DNA of 25,016 nucleotides from Zygnema cylindricum. Lineage: Eukaryota > Streptophyta > Zygnematophyceae > Zygnematales > Zygnemataceae. This document shows, piece by piece, positions 11,034-22,244 of this stretch. Position numbers and translations under genes: made by a program. The notes beneath the pieces are model-generated. The model had not been told where the DNA came from and did not search any database. It worked only from the letters and a program-made list of their open reading frames with translations. Location: positions 34,736 through 59,751 of the forward strand of contig JBBHKE010002628.1 of assembly GCA_037447655.1 (NCBI GenBank), read 5' to 3'. The first letter of the stretch is position 1. Each line of letters begins with the position of its first letter.

Positions 11034-11189
11034 CATTCTGTTATGAAGCAAGCTGCCTGACGTAGAAATCCATACGAGACGTGGCAAATCCATACGAGAC
11101 GTGATTCTCACGCGAGTTTTACTGATAAACATAGTTGTTCACGGCGTTTAGTGCGAAAGATTTAATCGCGACGAACTATACGTAACAAA

Positions 11190-11576
11190 CGCATTGAAAC
11201 TTTTGAAAAAATCGTAAAAATCGTTAATGAATTTTTGTCCGTACTGTTTCGTACATGTAAACAAAAATAAATTTCACATATACCGCAATCTGTACATTTT
11301 TCGTACATTTTCCGTATCTTTTCATAATAGTTCGTACATTTATTGGTACAATTTCGTACATTCACGTAAAATTTCTGTTCAGTTTACCGGACAGAAAGTA
11401 CTACGAAGTGCAACGTATCTTTTCGTCAAATTTCGTACATTTACCGTACAAAACCGTACATCTATCGTAAAATACCGTACAGTTACCGTAAATTAGCCGT
11501 TCAGTTTACCGGACAGAAAGTGCATCGCGATTTTTTGCGATTTTTTCAAAAGTCACGAATTATACGTTTCAATCGC
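11190..11576. repeat. CGTACA-rich degenerate repeat block with inverted ends
   Basis: The block is framed by inverted arms: GCATTGAAAC...TTTTGAAAAAATCG on the left, and its complement with a 15-base insertion at 11538-11576. Between them, short units such as TTCGTACATTT, ACCGTACA and ATCGTAAA recur at irregular intervals. A 22-bp sequence TTCAGTTTACCGGACAGAAA(GT) occurs identically at 11378-11399 and 11500-11521. No protein is evident in the open frames covering it. Confidence 0.6.
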
Positions 11577-11638
11577 AAAAAAGGAAAAAATCGCTCGATT
11601 TGAACAACAAGGCTGATAACTGATAAATGAACAATACG

Positions 11639-11657
11639 ATATATATGCATATAATAT
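11639..11657 (+). promoter_or_regulatory. Possible TATA element of the TFIIIC gene
   Basis: The AT stretch ATATATATGCATATAATA lies 224-242 bp before the proposed start codon. Nothing else supports a promoter here, so this is a weak call. Confidence 0.25.
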
Positions 11658-11880
11658 GACTACACGCAGTTTTCCGTATGGTGCTTTGACTGCTTTCCCC
11701 CCGATGGCCTACTGTATCGTACTCGGTTCGCTGACTACTGTACAGTACAATACTGTCCTTTGACGTAGGTCCTCGAATCGTACGGACGGCCGCCAGCCTG
11801 CGAGGCCAAATCTCGTCTCCTCCCCTATGGTAAGCACCGTATGCGTTATACCACAGTCCTTGGGCATTGTTTCTCCCAAG

Positions 11881-14800
11881 ATGGCATCAGGAGATGCAGC
11901 TGCCGGGCGCTGCGTCCACCTCATTTCTTCTCCTCAGTTTCCGTCGGCAATTCGATGGTCAGAAGAAAACCTTATTGCAGTTGCGGCCGGCCACCTTGTC
12001 AACATATTTGTAAGTTTTCTTCCGCATGTCTTTTTTTCCTGATTAGGTCATTTCCGTTTGTGATGGTTTACAATCAAGATTGTCAAGTAATCGCTTATCT
12101 TATTTAAGATGCCTTAAAGTTACCATAGATGCAATTTTTTGTGTCATTTGTTGGATATTGATGCGGAAAACCGTGTGTTTGTGTGGAAGCTATCCTTTCT
12201 AGTATTGTCATACTTGAATTAGCATGTACATTGCCATCATATCTTTGAATAGGCCACGAAGAGCCACGTCACTCACGATAAGTGACAACTTCTATTTGCT
12301 GGAAAACTACGTTTTTGTTCAAACTATTAAGTTACTAAACTTTTTGTAAGAAGTTAGAACAAACGCCAGTTAAACAAACGTAAGTGTAATTCAGTGGCAC
12401 TGGGGAGGTGCAGAATCCTGCCTCTCTGTGTGGACCCCGAGGTTATATCTTTTGCAAAAACAGTCCTCCACTGTCAGTAGGCTTTGTGAGCAAGGCTGGT
12501 AAGTGGCGGCTCCCGGGTGGATACTTGCAAGCAAAACAAAGGCTGTTTGGAAGTTGCGATGACCAGACAAAAAGGAGCACTGATTTGTAAGTTAATTTCA
12601 CTAAAAGGGAAAGGCTAGCAAAAATGCAGATTTGGAAGACCCAACTTTATTGCCGTTTCGTCTCAGCCGAGAGAACAAAATTGCGGTTCGCAGCATTGAT
12701 TGGTCTCCCCAAGGATATGCAGCCGAGGGCGGGTAAGTTGAAGCAGATGAATCTATAAGTTGAGATAGGACATCTATGAAGTAAGGGACAAAGAATTACA
12801 TACAGTATGCTATAAAACCTTGTCTAGTATCTTTTGATCGTGTTTGTGTTTTTGTAATTTTTCAGTTTGCAAACATTATGTTATAAAGCTATTCCGGAGC
12901 TGGAATGATGGCGTTGCGTAATTCTTAAAAGCGTTAGCCTGGTTTAAAAAGGGGATTTAGTAATTGTGGTGGATGAGTGCAGATGTTTGCTGGCAGTATG
13001 CACAACCGACAGTCGAATAAAGCTCTATCAGGCGCCATATGCTGAGATTGGCAGTGAGTGGGTTGAGGTAATATTTCCTTCCCCTTTCCCGACACTCTCG
13101 GTAGACTGTGCTAGTGATCCCAGATTGTGTAATCATTTTTACTTTCCAATGTCCAGCGTTTGCACATGAGATCAAAGAGCCCAGACTGTAAGTGGTTTTG
13201 GATATGCTACGTAAATTTAACCCATTTGTGTGATTCTTCGTTGGTAAAATTGGAATTGAAGACATGTAGTATGACCCCAATTTCCATACGTGGAACCACG
13301 TTTTGTACCAGCAGTTTTGTGCGCACAAAAATGTCTGGCCAGCATCAGCTCCATGTCACCAATCCAATGATTGGACTTTGCTTTTTGAGAGGTAGAGCAG
13401 TTATCGCTGTTGAGTTACTGCAATCATCAAACATGTTCGCTCATTTCAAAGACTGAGTCAGCTGAATGGGCTGTCTTCAAGGCACAAACAACCAACTCCT
13501 ATGGTGGATGTTAGACTTGCCAATGATGATAGGGCGCATAGTATTGCTGGGGAGCGCAAGCACAATACTTGTGTTGTCATTGCTGTCAATGTCACTATAT
13601 CAGTGACCTTAAATTTTACTCCTTGAGCTTAAAACAGTATCAATGACACTAAACGTTTTTTTCTTAACTCTAGTTCATTAAACGGTTGAGAATCCGCCAC
13701 GCCATTGAGAACCAAATTAGAAATAATAACAAAAACCTAAACCCCCTGCTATTTTTTTTTTATACTCTAATAACGATTCACGGTGTAGTTTTTAAGAGTT
13801 TTAACCTTGTACATATGGAGCTGCTCTTGCAGGTTTCAGACCTCTCAGAGCGTCTTTATGCTGAAGTTGAGTCCCTAGGTTACAGTCTTCTCAAAGAGGA
13901 GAAGTCCTTTATCGAGGTAAGATCGCATTTTATCTTCTATTTGGCAAGTTAGGGCTTTGAACCTTGCATAAACGTAATGAAATTTTATGTATTTTTTCAA
14001 CTCGCTAACAAGCCCAACAACGTTATTTGGACTTTCTGCGTGTCGAAGAAATCAAGTTATACGGTATAAATTACGTACAGGGTCATAACAAGCGAGATTA
14101 ACGAATATATATATTGTGTATAGTGTATATGTAATTAATGTTTGTGTAGATAAAACTGTTGAGCGCGAATATGTTTGTTATGTTAATAATTTCCTTAAGT
14201 TGGATTTGTTTGCACATAGATATGAATGACAACATTCATTTGTCTTCACTCTGATTTCCTTTCAACAAACATTCCCATCATTTACCTCCAGAAAAAGAGT
14301 CCATTTTTTTTTTCTGTTGCCAGGCAGCATTTTACTAATGTATGATGCCAAGCAGGTTTCAAAGATGAAGATGTTCCAAGTGATACAGTTTTAGTTTTTC
14401 AGGTTTAACGTTACTACGCCCGTCATTTTACTGGCTAGATAAACTTCTGCATAAAAGAGTAAAGTCCACTTGTCATGACGGGTGCAGAGACATGTCAGAA
14501 TGACACGTTGCTTCTGATAAATTGACAATTTAAGACTCATCTTCTAGAAATTTTGGTCTATTGCAACATGTTTTTGAATCCTTCCATATTGTTGTGACAG
14601 CAGCATTAGAATTGTGTGTTTTGTGCCTCAAGCTCGATGTTATTCAACTTGTGCTTGCGATGTGAATCATGGCTCCTTATATTAATAAGGCTCCTTATTG
14701 ACACGTGTGGCTATTTTAAGGTAGATAGGAGATGGAGTTCTCCAAAAGCTCGATTCAAAATTTACGAGTGGAAAAACTTTTATTTTCAATAGCCTGTTTA

Positions 14801-17800
14801 GAATCAAGTCACAGATTTGAGTATACTCGGTGTAGTTTCTGCTCGACTTTTGCGGCATGTGTCTGTTGAGGTGTTCACATTACAGCATGTCGATAGTTTG
14901 GAACTTGCAAGCAGAAATGAAGTAATAACTTGAACTTTCTCAGAACAGAAACGCATGCTCACTATTGTGCTTTTGCTTTTCAATTTTGGCACACTCTGGC
15001 AGGCAGGTTGTGGCATCAAAGGAACAGCTGTCAGCTGCAGCTTGGGCTGTGAGGACTGATTTTCTTTCTCCTTTGGCAATCGCTTGGTCACCTAATTGCA
15101 CCTTACAAGATACAGGAGAAGTTCATTTGGCAGTGGGATTTAAGTCTGGCCATGTCTCCCTATGGAAAATCCCAGTGGCGCCATTCACAGTGGGTGTCAG
15201 GGGCACCTGTCCCTCAGTTCAATGGAAAGGGGTGTGGAAAGCGCATGAAGACTGGGTTACTTCTCTATCATGGAGTCTTTCTGACTCTTCGTCTCTTGTG
15301 CTACTTAGTGGCTGCACAGATGGAAGGTAAATTTATTGACCCAGACAACTACGCCGCCCGTCGCTATTAGAGTTAGTGAATCATTAGCGTCCACACTTTA
15401 TTAGTATTTACTACACTTAATTATGTATTGCCGCATGGCCCATTAAGGCGTTAACTAATAGTGTTGTTAACTCTAGTTTATTTGAGTCAAAAATTTACTC
15501 ACTCGAATTTGAGTGATTAACTCTAATAGGGATGGGCAGTGTAGCCGATTGCAACTTGGCTTTGTCTTGGTATGGTTAATGGCATGAGCTCACCTATGGG
15601 ATGACTTCGGGTGTCTATGGAGCTGCCCAGTGCACGACTGTGGAGTCCCAGAATGTCAGAAGATGGAGGAGAAAAATGGCCCAGGTCTGAGGACCCGATG
15701 GCCTTGGTTAAAGAGGTGGGCCTGTTTTCTTGGCCTCAGATGTATAGGCCATAATAGGGGATTCATACTCCAATATATCAGGGAAACATTTGTGTGTTCT
15801 TATGTGACCCTTGAATTTCTCAATGGGTGGTCAGTGTAGTTAGAAACACAGCTTGAAGGCGGTTGAAAGTGGTAGGCATCAGTTGAAAGCGAAGATGAAT
15901 TAGTACACCGTGTATCCAAAAAACATGTTCTTGACGAACTCCGTCCAGCCCCTGTTTTGAGAATTCGTTTGTCTTGAGAACAAAAGCAAACCTTAACCGG
16001 ACACCAAAAGTTGACAAAAATTATTCTTGCAGGTTTTATTATTGATGGTCAATATTACCTTTTTATGTGCAGGTGTGTTCTCCTGATGAACGGCCTGTTA
16101 CCTGTACTGCGCTTCAGTGGAAATCAGATAATATGTCTCTCCTTGTAGCAGTTGGGAAAGGAGAAGGCCGGTTGTTGGCAACTGAACTCTTTCCTCCATT
16201 TTCCTCCATTGTAGGAGGGGAGGAACCTGTTGTTAAACCTTACCTGGCACATGGCCTAGTTTTGACAGGGCTTTCATGGAGTGCTTCCAACTGCCTTTAC
16301 AGCTGTTCACAGGTATTTTATGTCCTTTCCATCCAATGTGTTTCCTTACCTTGTTCCTTGATTTTGTTTTATAATTGTTTCTCTTTTGTCTTATTTGGGC
16401 ACAAGCTTGTCAACCCAAATGCAAAAAATCACGTATGTTGAGAATTGTCCAGGTGGTGAGGGTTTCAGAACAATGAACTCTGCTATTGGAGATTGGAAAA
16501 CAAAACCCTTCAACAAAAACCTCTTCCTAAGGTGCGCTATCAGATAGATAGCTGAATTAATTCAGTTGCTTTTTGCTCTTTGTTGCTCCTTTTTTTTCTG
16601 ATGATTCTCATTTGGAAATTAACTGGGTCCTTTTACTATACATGGTGGAAAAGCAGGGCCTCAAGCAGGTGATCTCAAGGGGCACGGATCGTTTAATGGG
16701 TCTGGCACTATCTCCAAATTGTCTGGCGTTGGCCACTGTAAGGAATTTTACTATACTATTATTTATCTGCATGAGTTTCAGACTGAAGTTGATACAAGGC
16801 AACTCTTTTTATAGTTAAGAGAGAGATTTCGTCGGGTGGACATCAGTGATAACCCAGTTGAAACTGTGGACAAAGAAATCCTAAATGATGCCTTTTTTTA
16901 CGGTAGGTTAAGGTAGGGAGTCCACACAAGTATAATTCACTTATGAGGCATCTTGAGCAGGCACTTTGTTTTTGAGGGTTTAGGCTGAAGATGTGTAGTG
17001 TACTGAATCGCCAAACGATGATTCGCTGTTCATACAATCACGTATGGAGCTGCTTTAAAATTTCGTGTTACTTGTGTTTTGCAAAGCACATTGTATCGCG
17101 TTACGTATAATCTGTATTACAAGTACATGTGATGCTTTTTGAAGTCTCTGTAATAACAAGTGCCATTATTTAAATGGAAAATGACATCTTTTACGGGGAG
17201 AATGGGCTTGATGTGCACTTTCCTTCAATAAACCGGCTATAATTGATCTTTTTGTTTCTTGGGATCCATTTCTTTTCATCTTGTACAACGTTTTATCGGT
17301 AGGGTGGTCCTATGTTTCCACCCATGTCGAGTGGCGGAGAGGGTATCATGCTATGGAACACTAGCCTATATATTAGTTTCTTATATTGAAATGTTAGAGG
17401 AGAGATTCTGAAACTCAAACTTACGCAGTGTAGCTTGGTGTTGAAATTTTAGTGAGCATTAGGACATGGTGTTGGAACCTACACTGCCTATCATTAATAG
17501 TGTAAAGGAATTATTAGTATAAATGCAATATTAGAATGTATAATACTTTTTAGCGTAGGAAGACGTAACCACTTGTAGTCCACTCCCTTGGATAGCGTTA
17601 TATTGTGATTTTCTGTGAGAAACAGCTGTTAGTGTTATTTAAAAGTAATAGCGATAGGCAGTGTACTTTTCTCGCTAAGCTTTTAAATCATCTACAAATG
17701 GAGAAATATCGTCTGACAACTTTGACAGAGGACAAACGATAATGATACTTGTTGATGGTGTACTGGTTAATCTGTACAAACAATAATAATACTGACAGGT

Positions 17801-19761
17801 GAGGATTTGGTTAATCTAAGTATACTTCTCATGCTGTTTTTTGATAGTTTTTGATCTTTCACATATTGGTTTCAATGGCAGGTGAGTGCTGGGACGATAG
17901 AATCCGGGAGCAGCTCGGATCCCAACAGGTAGGACTTATGTACTCCTTTCTGTATTTGCAACAGCCTATAGTCACAAGCTGGCTCAGCTTTTCTTAATGC
18001 TACAGCCAAATAGTTGTCATAGCTGGATTATGATCGGTGGAATATAACCGAAAGCTTGCAGCTTATTCACTGATGATACAAGAAACCAATAACAAGCTTG
18101 GTCCTCTCCCGGTGACTTTATTACCGTATTCAATGATATATATATTTTATCATAGCATTGATGGTTTGTTTAAGCACATTACTTATTCTTTTTACGTCTA
18201 CAGTTGAGAGTGACAGGAGCGGTTTGGGTGGACGCTAAAAAATTATATTATTGCTAGTCCTTTTTATTATCTGAGCCGTCAGTTTGATTCTGAAACCTTT
18301 TCAAGCATTGGAGGATGTCTGGTTTTCCAGGGCTTTCAAGGGATTTTTGCATCTGCACTGGCTATTAGAGCCACAGAGTGGGAAGGATAAGCCCTTAATA
18401 CAAGAGTCACTGGGAGAGGAAGGTGTCGTAATGGCCATACAGAGACTAGCAGGAGGCCAGCACTCTCTGGTTTTGTGGGATGTGGTGGAGTCTCTGAAGG
18501 TATCTACATGTTACAACTTGGAAAAAATCTTAGAAACAGTAGCAACTGCTTCGGGATTCGATTTGAGAAGGCCTTTGCTGTGGAAACCGGACGAAAGTCT
18601 TCACGTGGCACTTTTGAAGAGTGGCACTTGCGCCTCCTTGCAACTTGTCAATGTTTTTCTTCGAAAAGTTGCTATGGTATCATTGGGAGAAAACGATGAG
18701 AAAGGGAATCTCGGTGAAGGAAACCGGAATTGTAAGGGAGAAGTTAAGGCGGCATTGAAGATGGGGGAATTTGAGCTCCGGCAAAGGTTTGCCATGGCCG
18801 CCTTAAAGCAGCTTGGGACAGAAAAAAATCAATTATTTGGAAGTATGGAGGAGGAGCGTAGGGGCCAGGAACCTTTGCAACCTCCTGTGGAGCAATTGGG
18901 CAAAATCTCCAGTTTATTGTTCGCTGACTGGGTGTTGATGAATAAGGAAGTTGTCTGGCCATCACTAATAGAGAAAGCTATACAGATCTATCAACAAATC
19001 GGGGAAAGGTGAGGCGATGAACATTGTTTATCTTAAGTGACAAATCACAAATCTTAATATCGGTTTTACACAGGTTACAAATGTTTGCTTGGGTTGTATT
19101 CTAAAATATTTGCATGGTGGTTGAGAAGAAGAGGTGGAGCGGGGATAGGATGACTTCATGCTTAGTCTTTCGTCTGATATGAGGTTTGCTCAATTCCAGT
19201 AGTGTGTCCGTGTAAATCTGAATAGAGTAAGATCATTTTCGTTGATACTGAAGACATCAGTGTTTTTACCTCCTCCTACACTGGTAACATTTTCATGTTA
19301 TACATGTCATTGGTTGGTGAACTTGTGTTATCTTTGGTAAACTTCTAACTGATTTCCATGTCTTCTTGCTCTATGTCCTGTTACACTTTTCTATGTGCAG
19401 CTTACCAGAGAGCGGAACTGCTCGAGAACTGTGTCCTTTTTGTGGTACTGCAGTACCGTTGGAAGATCCGGACTATGGACGATGTGAAGGAGTTTTGAAG
19501 CATGAGTTGCCTCGTTGCGTCTTCACGCTCCAGATTTGCGGTTCTCCATACTTGTGGTGTTGCGGTTGTTGCAAGCGTAGAGCACTGAGGCCATTACTGC
19601 CCTCCACTTTTCGCAGTAGCGCAACTTGTTTGGAGATTCTTGAGGGTGAACAACCTTCTGTAGGTTATTTGACACCTCCAAGGACGCCATGTTGCCCTTT
19701 TTGTGGCATACTCATGCACCAGTTGCTTCCGAGGACCATTCTAACTCCGGTCTTGACTTAA
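11881..19761 (+). CDS. GTF3C4: TFIIIC 90-kDa-type subunit (WD propeller plus zinc finger), 13 exons
   Basis: Exons: 11881-12009, 12414-12498, 12630-12732, 12983-13067, 13833-13916, 15007-15326, 15631-15715, 16073-16312, 16469-16531, 16657-16737, 17882-17928, 18283-19008, 19401-19761. Phases agree throughout and give 802 aa. The N-terminal half matches the TFIIIC delta/90-kDa propeller domain: FPSAIRWSEENLIAVAAGHL (20-39), NPASLCGPRG (44-53), GCLLAVCTTDSRIKLY (106-121), HLAVGFKSGHVSLWKI (202-217), and a classic WD blade AHEDWVTSLSW...GCTDGSARLWS across exons 6 and 7. The last exon carries the putative TFIIIC zinc finger: CPFC (694-697), C711, H717, C722, C729, the CCGCC cluster (736-740) and CPFCG (781-785). 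TFIIIC binds internal promoters of tRNA genes and recruits TFIIIB and Pol III in the nucleus. The ATG at 11881 has A at -3 and G at +4; an in-frame ATG at 11827 would add 18 residues. The exon 10 acceptor could be 16669. The 10-11-12 junction is uncertain, with an alternative path described in the findings. Confidence 0.85.
13567..13789. mobile_element. Degraded MITE-like element in TFIIIC intron 5 upstream (intron 4)
   Basis: The right end (about 13767-13787, CTAATAACGATTCACGGTGTA) nearly matches the right end of the element at 1817-2038. The interior motifs TCAATGTCACTATAT, GTGACCTTAAATTTTAC and GTATCAATGACAC align with it in order. The left arm is eroded. It sits in the intron 13068-13832 of the TFIIIC gene. 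Confidence 0.5.
15349..15544. mobile_element. MITE-like element in TFIIIC intron 6
   Basis: Arms 15349-15375 and 15518-15544 are 27-bp inverted repeats with 23 matches (CTACRCYGCCCRTCSCTATT then AGAGTTA). The interior is non-coding. It begins 22 bp after the exon 6 donor, within the short intron 15327-15630. Confidence 0.75.
17479..17665. mobile_element. MITE-like element in TFIIIC intron 10
   Basis: Left end CTACACTGCCTATCATTAAT (from 17479) and right end 17646-17665 (complement TACACTGCCTATCGCTATTA) are inverted repeats with identical outer 13 bases. The interior is AT-rich. Termini match the consensus of the elements at 10791 and 15349. Confidence 0.65.
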
Positions 19762-21723
19762 GTCACTGTTAAATTGCACAGCATTCAAATGCCATGGGTG
19801 TTATGGTCGTTGTTGTAAATATGTGGTTGCCACTGCAAGTTTGGATGTTGGCTTGTTGTTGTCCCTTAATACTCTGTCAATTTTTCATTCATTTGTGGAT
19901 TTGCTTTGCTAATCAGTTTGGTTGGGACCGCTTTCCATGTAAATTTTAAATCGACGGCTTGTTGGTTGTAGGCGCGATGCACAGTTAGGTTAGAAGGATT
20001 AGATTTTTAAAGGTCTATTCTGACGGTTCAACCCACACATTCGCTCAGGCAATTCCATCTAGGTGAATTTTTCCACAGTGCAAGCACTGCTTGCTAGTGT
20101 ATACAATGCCAAAAAAACAGAACATACACAATAGAAGCCGAAAAAGCACATCGTACTGGGGTGGAAACTTACGCTGTTATAAAAATATCTTATGTCAAAC
20201 AGGTGATTGCTCTCATGACTGGCACGTCCCTTGGTAGCCCTGTGAAAGTGAGAGTCTGATGTGTTGGGTATGTTGAAGTACATGCTCATCTCAAATATTG
20301 TACGCTCAAGCAGATTGAGTGTTTAAGTACTTAAAGTTGTTTGAGTGTTTAAAAGTGTAAGTAACTTTCAGTTATTTGTACCCAAAAAAACGAAGAACTT
20401 ATGATAATAAAGAACTGGAGAATTCTGCAGTTTCTTCAATTTTTATGTCTGATATCGGTTGTCTTGCAGATAATTCGCTCTTGTTTGTCCTATACTGCTG
20501 AATGTCGGTCAAACTTGCAGAAAAGTTGACGTCTCGACCTGGGTGATTGAATTCTCTCTACTGTATTGAACCATTAACTGTCAAATAAACATAGCTACAC
20601 CACCATCATTATGAAATATGTTTCGGGGAGTCAAAAGGTGTTTTACCTATGTAACAGTTGGATATTGTTCTGGGGATAATTATCTTATCTTTTGATAGTG
20701 ATGTCATAACTGGAAAATAGGGAGTGCATGATAAAATTTTTTTTTTTCCAAATGTTGACAGTAGAACAAGAATAAAAAGCCACAGACAATAAAAAATAGC
20801 TTGAGAAAGCAGTAAATAAGTAAAGAATGCAAAAACATGAAGATTGGAAAAACACAGGTAGGGCAGAAGGAATTCACGCATAGGTAGGAGGAAAAACTAT
20901 GAGAATATGGCAGCTAAAATAGCAGACGTGTGGCTACAGACACAAAATACTCTATTGTTCAGGCCATGGGCCAGCCACAAGGAGAAAATTGATTCATGGC
21001 TAAGAAAGCAAAACATTATTTTCTAAAAAATCCTCTTCTGCGCAAGAATATCTGCCCGGGCACTCTTCATTACTGAAAAACAGTTCCCTACGCCTTCACT
21101 TCGCAAGCAGTCAGAGGTCGAGAATTTTTCGAATTGCGGACAGCAAACAAAATCAGTAGAAAGTGGAAAGCTTAAACCCCTGAATTAACTCTAATAGAAG
21201 AAAAGAATGACATTTTCTAATGATCCTAGAAGACATGTTAAAGCAAGGACCTACACCCAAAACAATGGCCCATACCAGTCTCTTCAATTTTTCCAAAACT
21301 ACTAGGATAAAAGTTTGGATCTGGGATCGGGTATTTCAACTTAGCATAAGCCTCCTAGAAGACCAAAACTGGAGATCAAGAAAAAAGACCTACCTCAAAT
21401 TTGCAAAAAAAATGGGCTACTAATAATATCTCTCTTAATTGTGTCAACTTCTGACATCATGTTCAAACGACTCCCAGGCTCCAACGACAGTAAAATCAAG
21501 TAGCTAAACAGCAAAACAAGAAAGAAGCCATCTCATGTATGGCCTTACAACCATTTTCGGAAAACATTTCTGGACTTAATTCCTTTTTTGGATCTCTGTA
21601 TATGTGAGCACGTTCTCAACGAAACTACTTTACCGAATTCCCACTTTTCTGCCGCTGGAAACCGTTGCCCATGTAGGTTTTTAGGTATTTAGGTATTTAG
21701 GTGTTTAGGTATCAGTTTGCCCA
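19762..21723. other. Convergent intergenic region, TFIIIC gene to cysteine-rich gene
   Basis: It should contain both 3' UTRs. Candidate AATAAA signals on the plus strand are at about 20405 and 20584. A perfect 14-bp palindrome TTTAAGTACTTAAA lies near 20322-20335. Open frames at 20059-20289, 20609-20881 and 21220-21423 have no recognisable features and low-complexity or AT-driven composition, so I do not call them genes. Confidence 0.5.
21680..21711. repeat. Four tandem copies of TTTAGGTA
   Basis: Units start at 21680, 21688, 21696 and 21704; the third ends in G instead of A. The unit resembles the plant telomere repeat TTTAGGG but has period 8. It lies 12 bp beyond the stop codon of the cysteine-rich gene, so it would be in that gene's 3' UTR. 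Confidence 0.85.
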
Positions 21724-22080
21724 TCACCTGCCTTTGAGGCATTCGTCTGAACAGCGTCGCATACAAACATCATTCCAGTTTGGGACATGATGTTGGTTGA
21801 CACAGACTGACATCCTACAAGCTTCAGTACAGGCATCAACCTCCGACACGCCACATACTGTGACACAGGTGTTTGGAGTGGGATCCTTTGAAAATGGGCC
21901 AAGCTTGTTAAGCATTCGTTTTGAAGTGCAAACGCGTTCACACACAAAAGGCTCACTAGTCACGCCATTATCTCGACCTCTTATTTTCTCTTCCTCTTTG
22001 GCTCGGTTTGCCGAAAGAACATTACGAATGAGAAAGGCCGGTACAACTGCGCCGGCCACGGCCCACCACGAGCTCACCAT
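21724..22080 (-). CDS. Membrane-anchored cysteine-rich 118-aa protein with repeated CX3C motifs
   Basis: Single-exon frame of 118 codons on the minus strand, starting at the ATG with complement 22078-22080 (context gcaATGG) and ending with TGA (complement 21724-21726). Residues 5-18 form a short hydrophobic segment after WW, followed by a charged stretch (26-37), which suggests a signal anchor or N-terminal membrane tether. The rest has ten cysteines at 47, 51, 72, 76, 84, 88, 93, 106, 110 and 114. Five pairs have CX3C spacing: 47/51, 72/76, 84/88, 106/110 and 110/114. I recall uncharacterised plant proteins of similar size with blocks like FVCERVCTSKRML and VPNWNDVCMRRC, but I know no function. 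The cysteine spacing recalls disulfide-folded CX3C proteins of the mitochondrial intermembrane space; that is inference only. The gene is convergent with the TFIIIC gene and divergent from ELOF1. The unbroken frame and dense cysteine pattern argue against chance. Confidence 0.8.
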   Translation of the reverse strand: MVSSWWAVAGAVVPAFLIRNVLSANRAKEEEKIRGRDNGVTSEPFVCERVCTSKRMLNKLGPFSKDPTPNTCVTVCGVSEVDACTEACRMSVCVNQHHVPNWNDVCMRRCSDECLKGR

Positions 22081-22234
22081 TGCATCCCCTTCCTTTCAAC
22101 TGTTAACTGGAATACCTCTACAGTTTAGAAAACTGCAAAATGTGGAAAAAAACGCCAATAAGATGCCACACCACCTCTTTTACAAGCAATATATTAAGGC
22201 CACTCAAAACTCCTTAGGTTAACATTATAAAATC

Positions 22235-22244
22235 TAATATATAC
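22235..22244 (-). promoter_or_regulatory. TATA-like element of the cysteine-rich gene
   Basis: On the minus strand this reads GTATATATTA, 155-164 bp before the start codon. The same 10-mer stands at a similar distance before ELOF1. Confidence 0.4.

Larger units (their letters stand above)
8856..11826. other. Intergenic region between DGS1 and the TFIIIC gene
   Basis: No gene recognised. The first part must hold the DGS1 3' UTR, but no polyadenylation site is clear. A lone B-box-like sequence is at 9252-9262. Degenerate repeats lie at 10213-10625, a terminal-inverted-repeat element at 10778-11033 and a CGTACA-rich palindromic block at 11190-11576. A TATA-like AT stretch (11639-11657) lies about 225-240 bp before the TFIIIC start codon. 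Confidence 0.6.

Noticed and set aside
15630-15839. Cysteine/tryptophan-containing frame MHDCGVPECQ... as a gene
   Set aside because: It is an out-of-phase shadow of the TFIIIC exon 15631-15715.
20609-20881. Hydrophobic minus-strand frame as a membrane protein gene
   Set aside because: The hydrophobicity follows from A/T-rich sequence, with no conserved motif or promoter context.
21220-21423. 67-codon plus-strand frame as a gene
   Set aside because: It lies in the likely 3' UTR region of the minus-strand gene, has no domain and no splice-linked partner.
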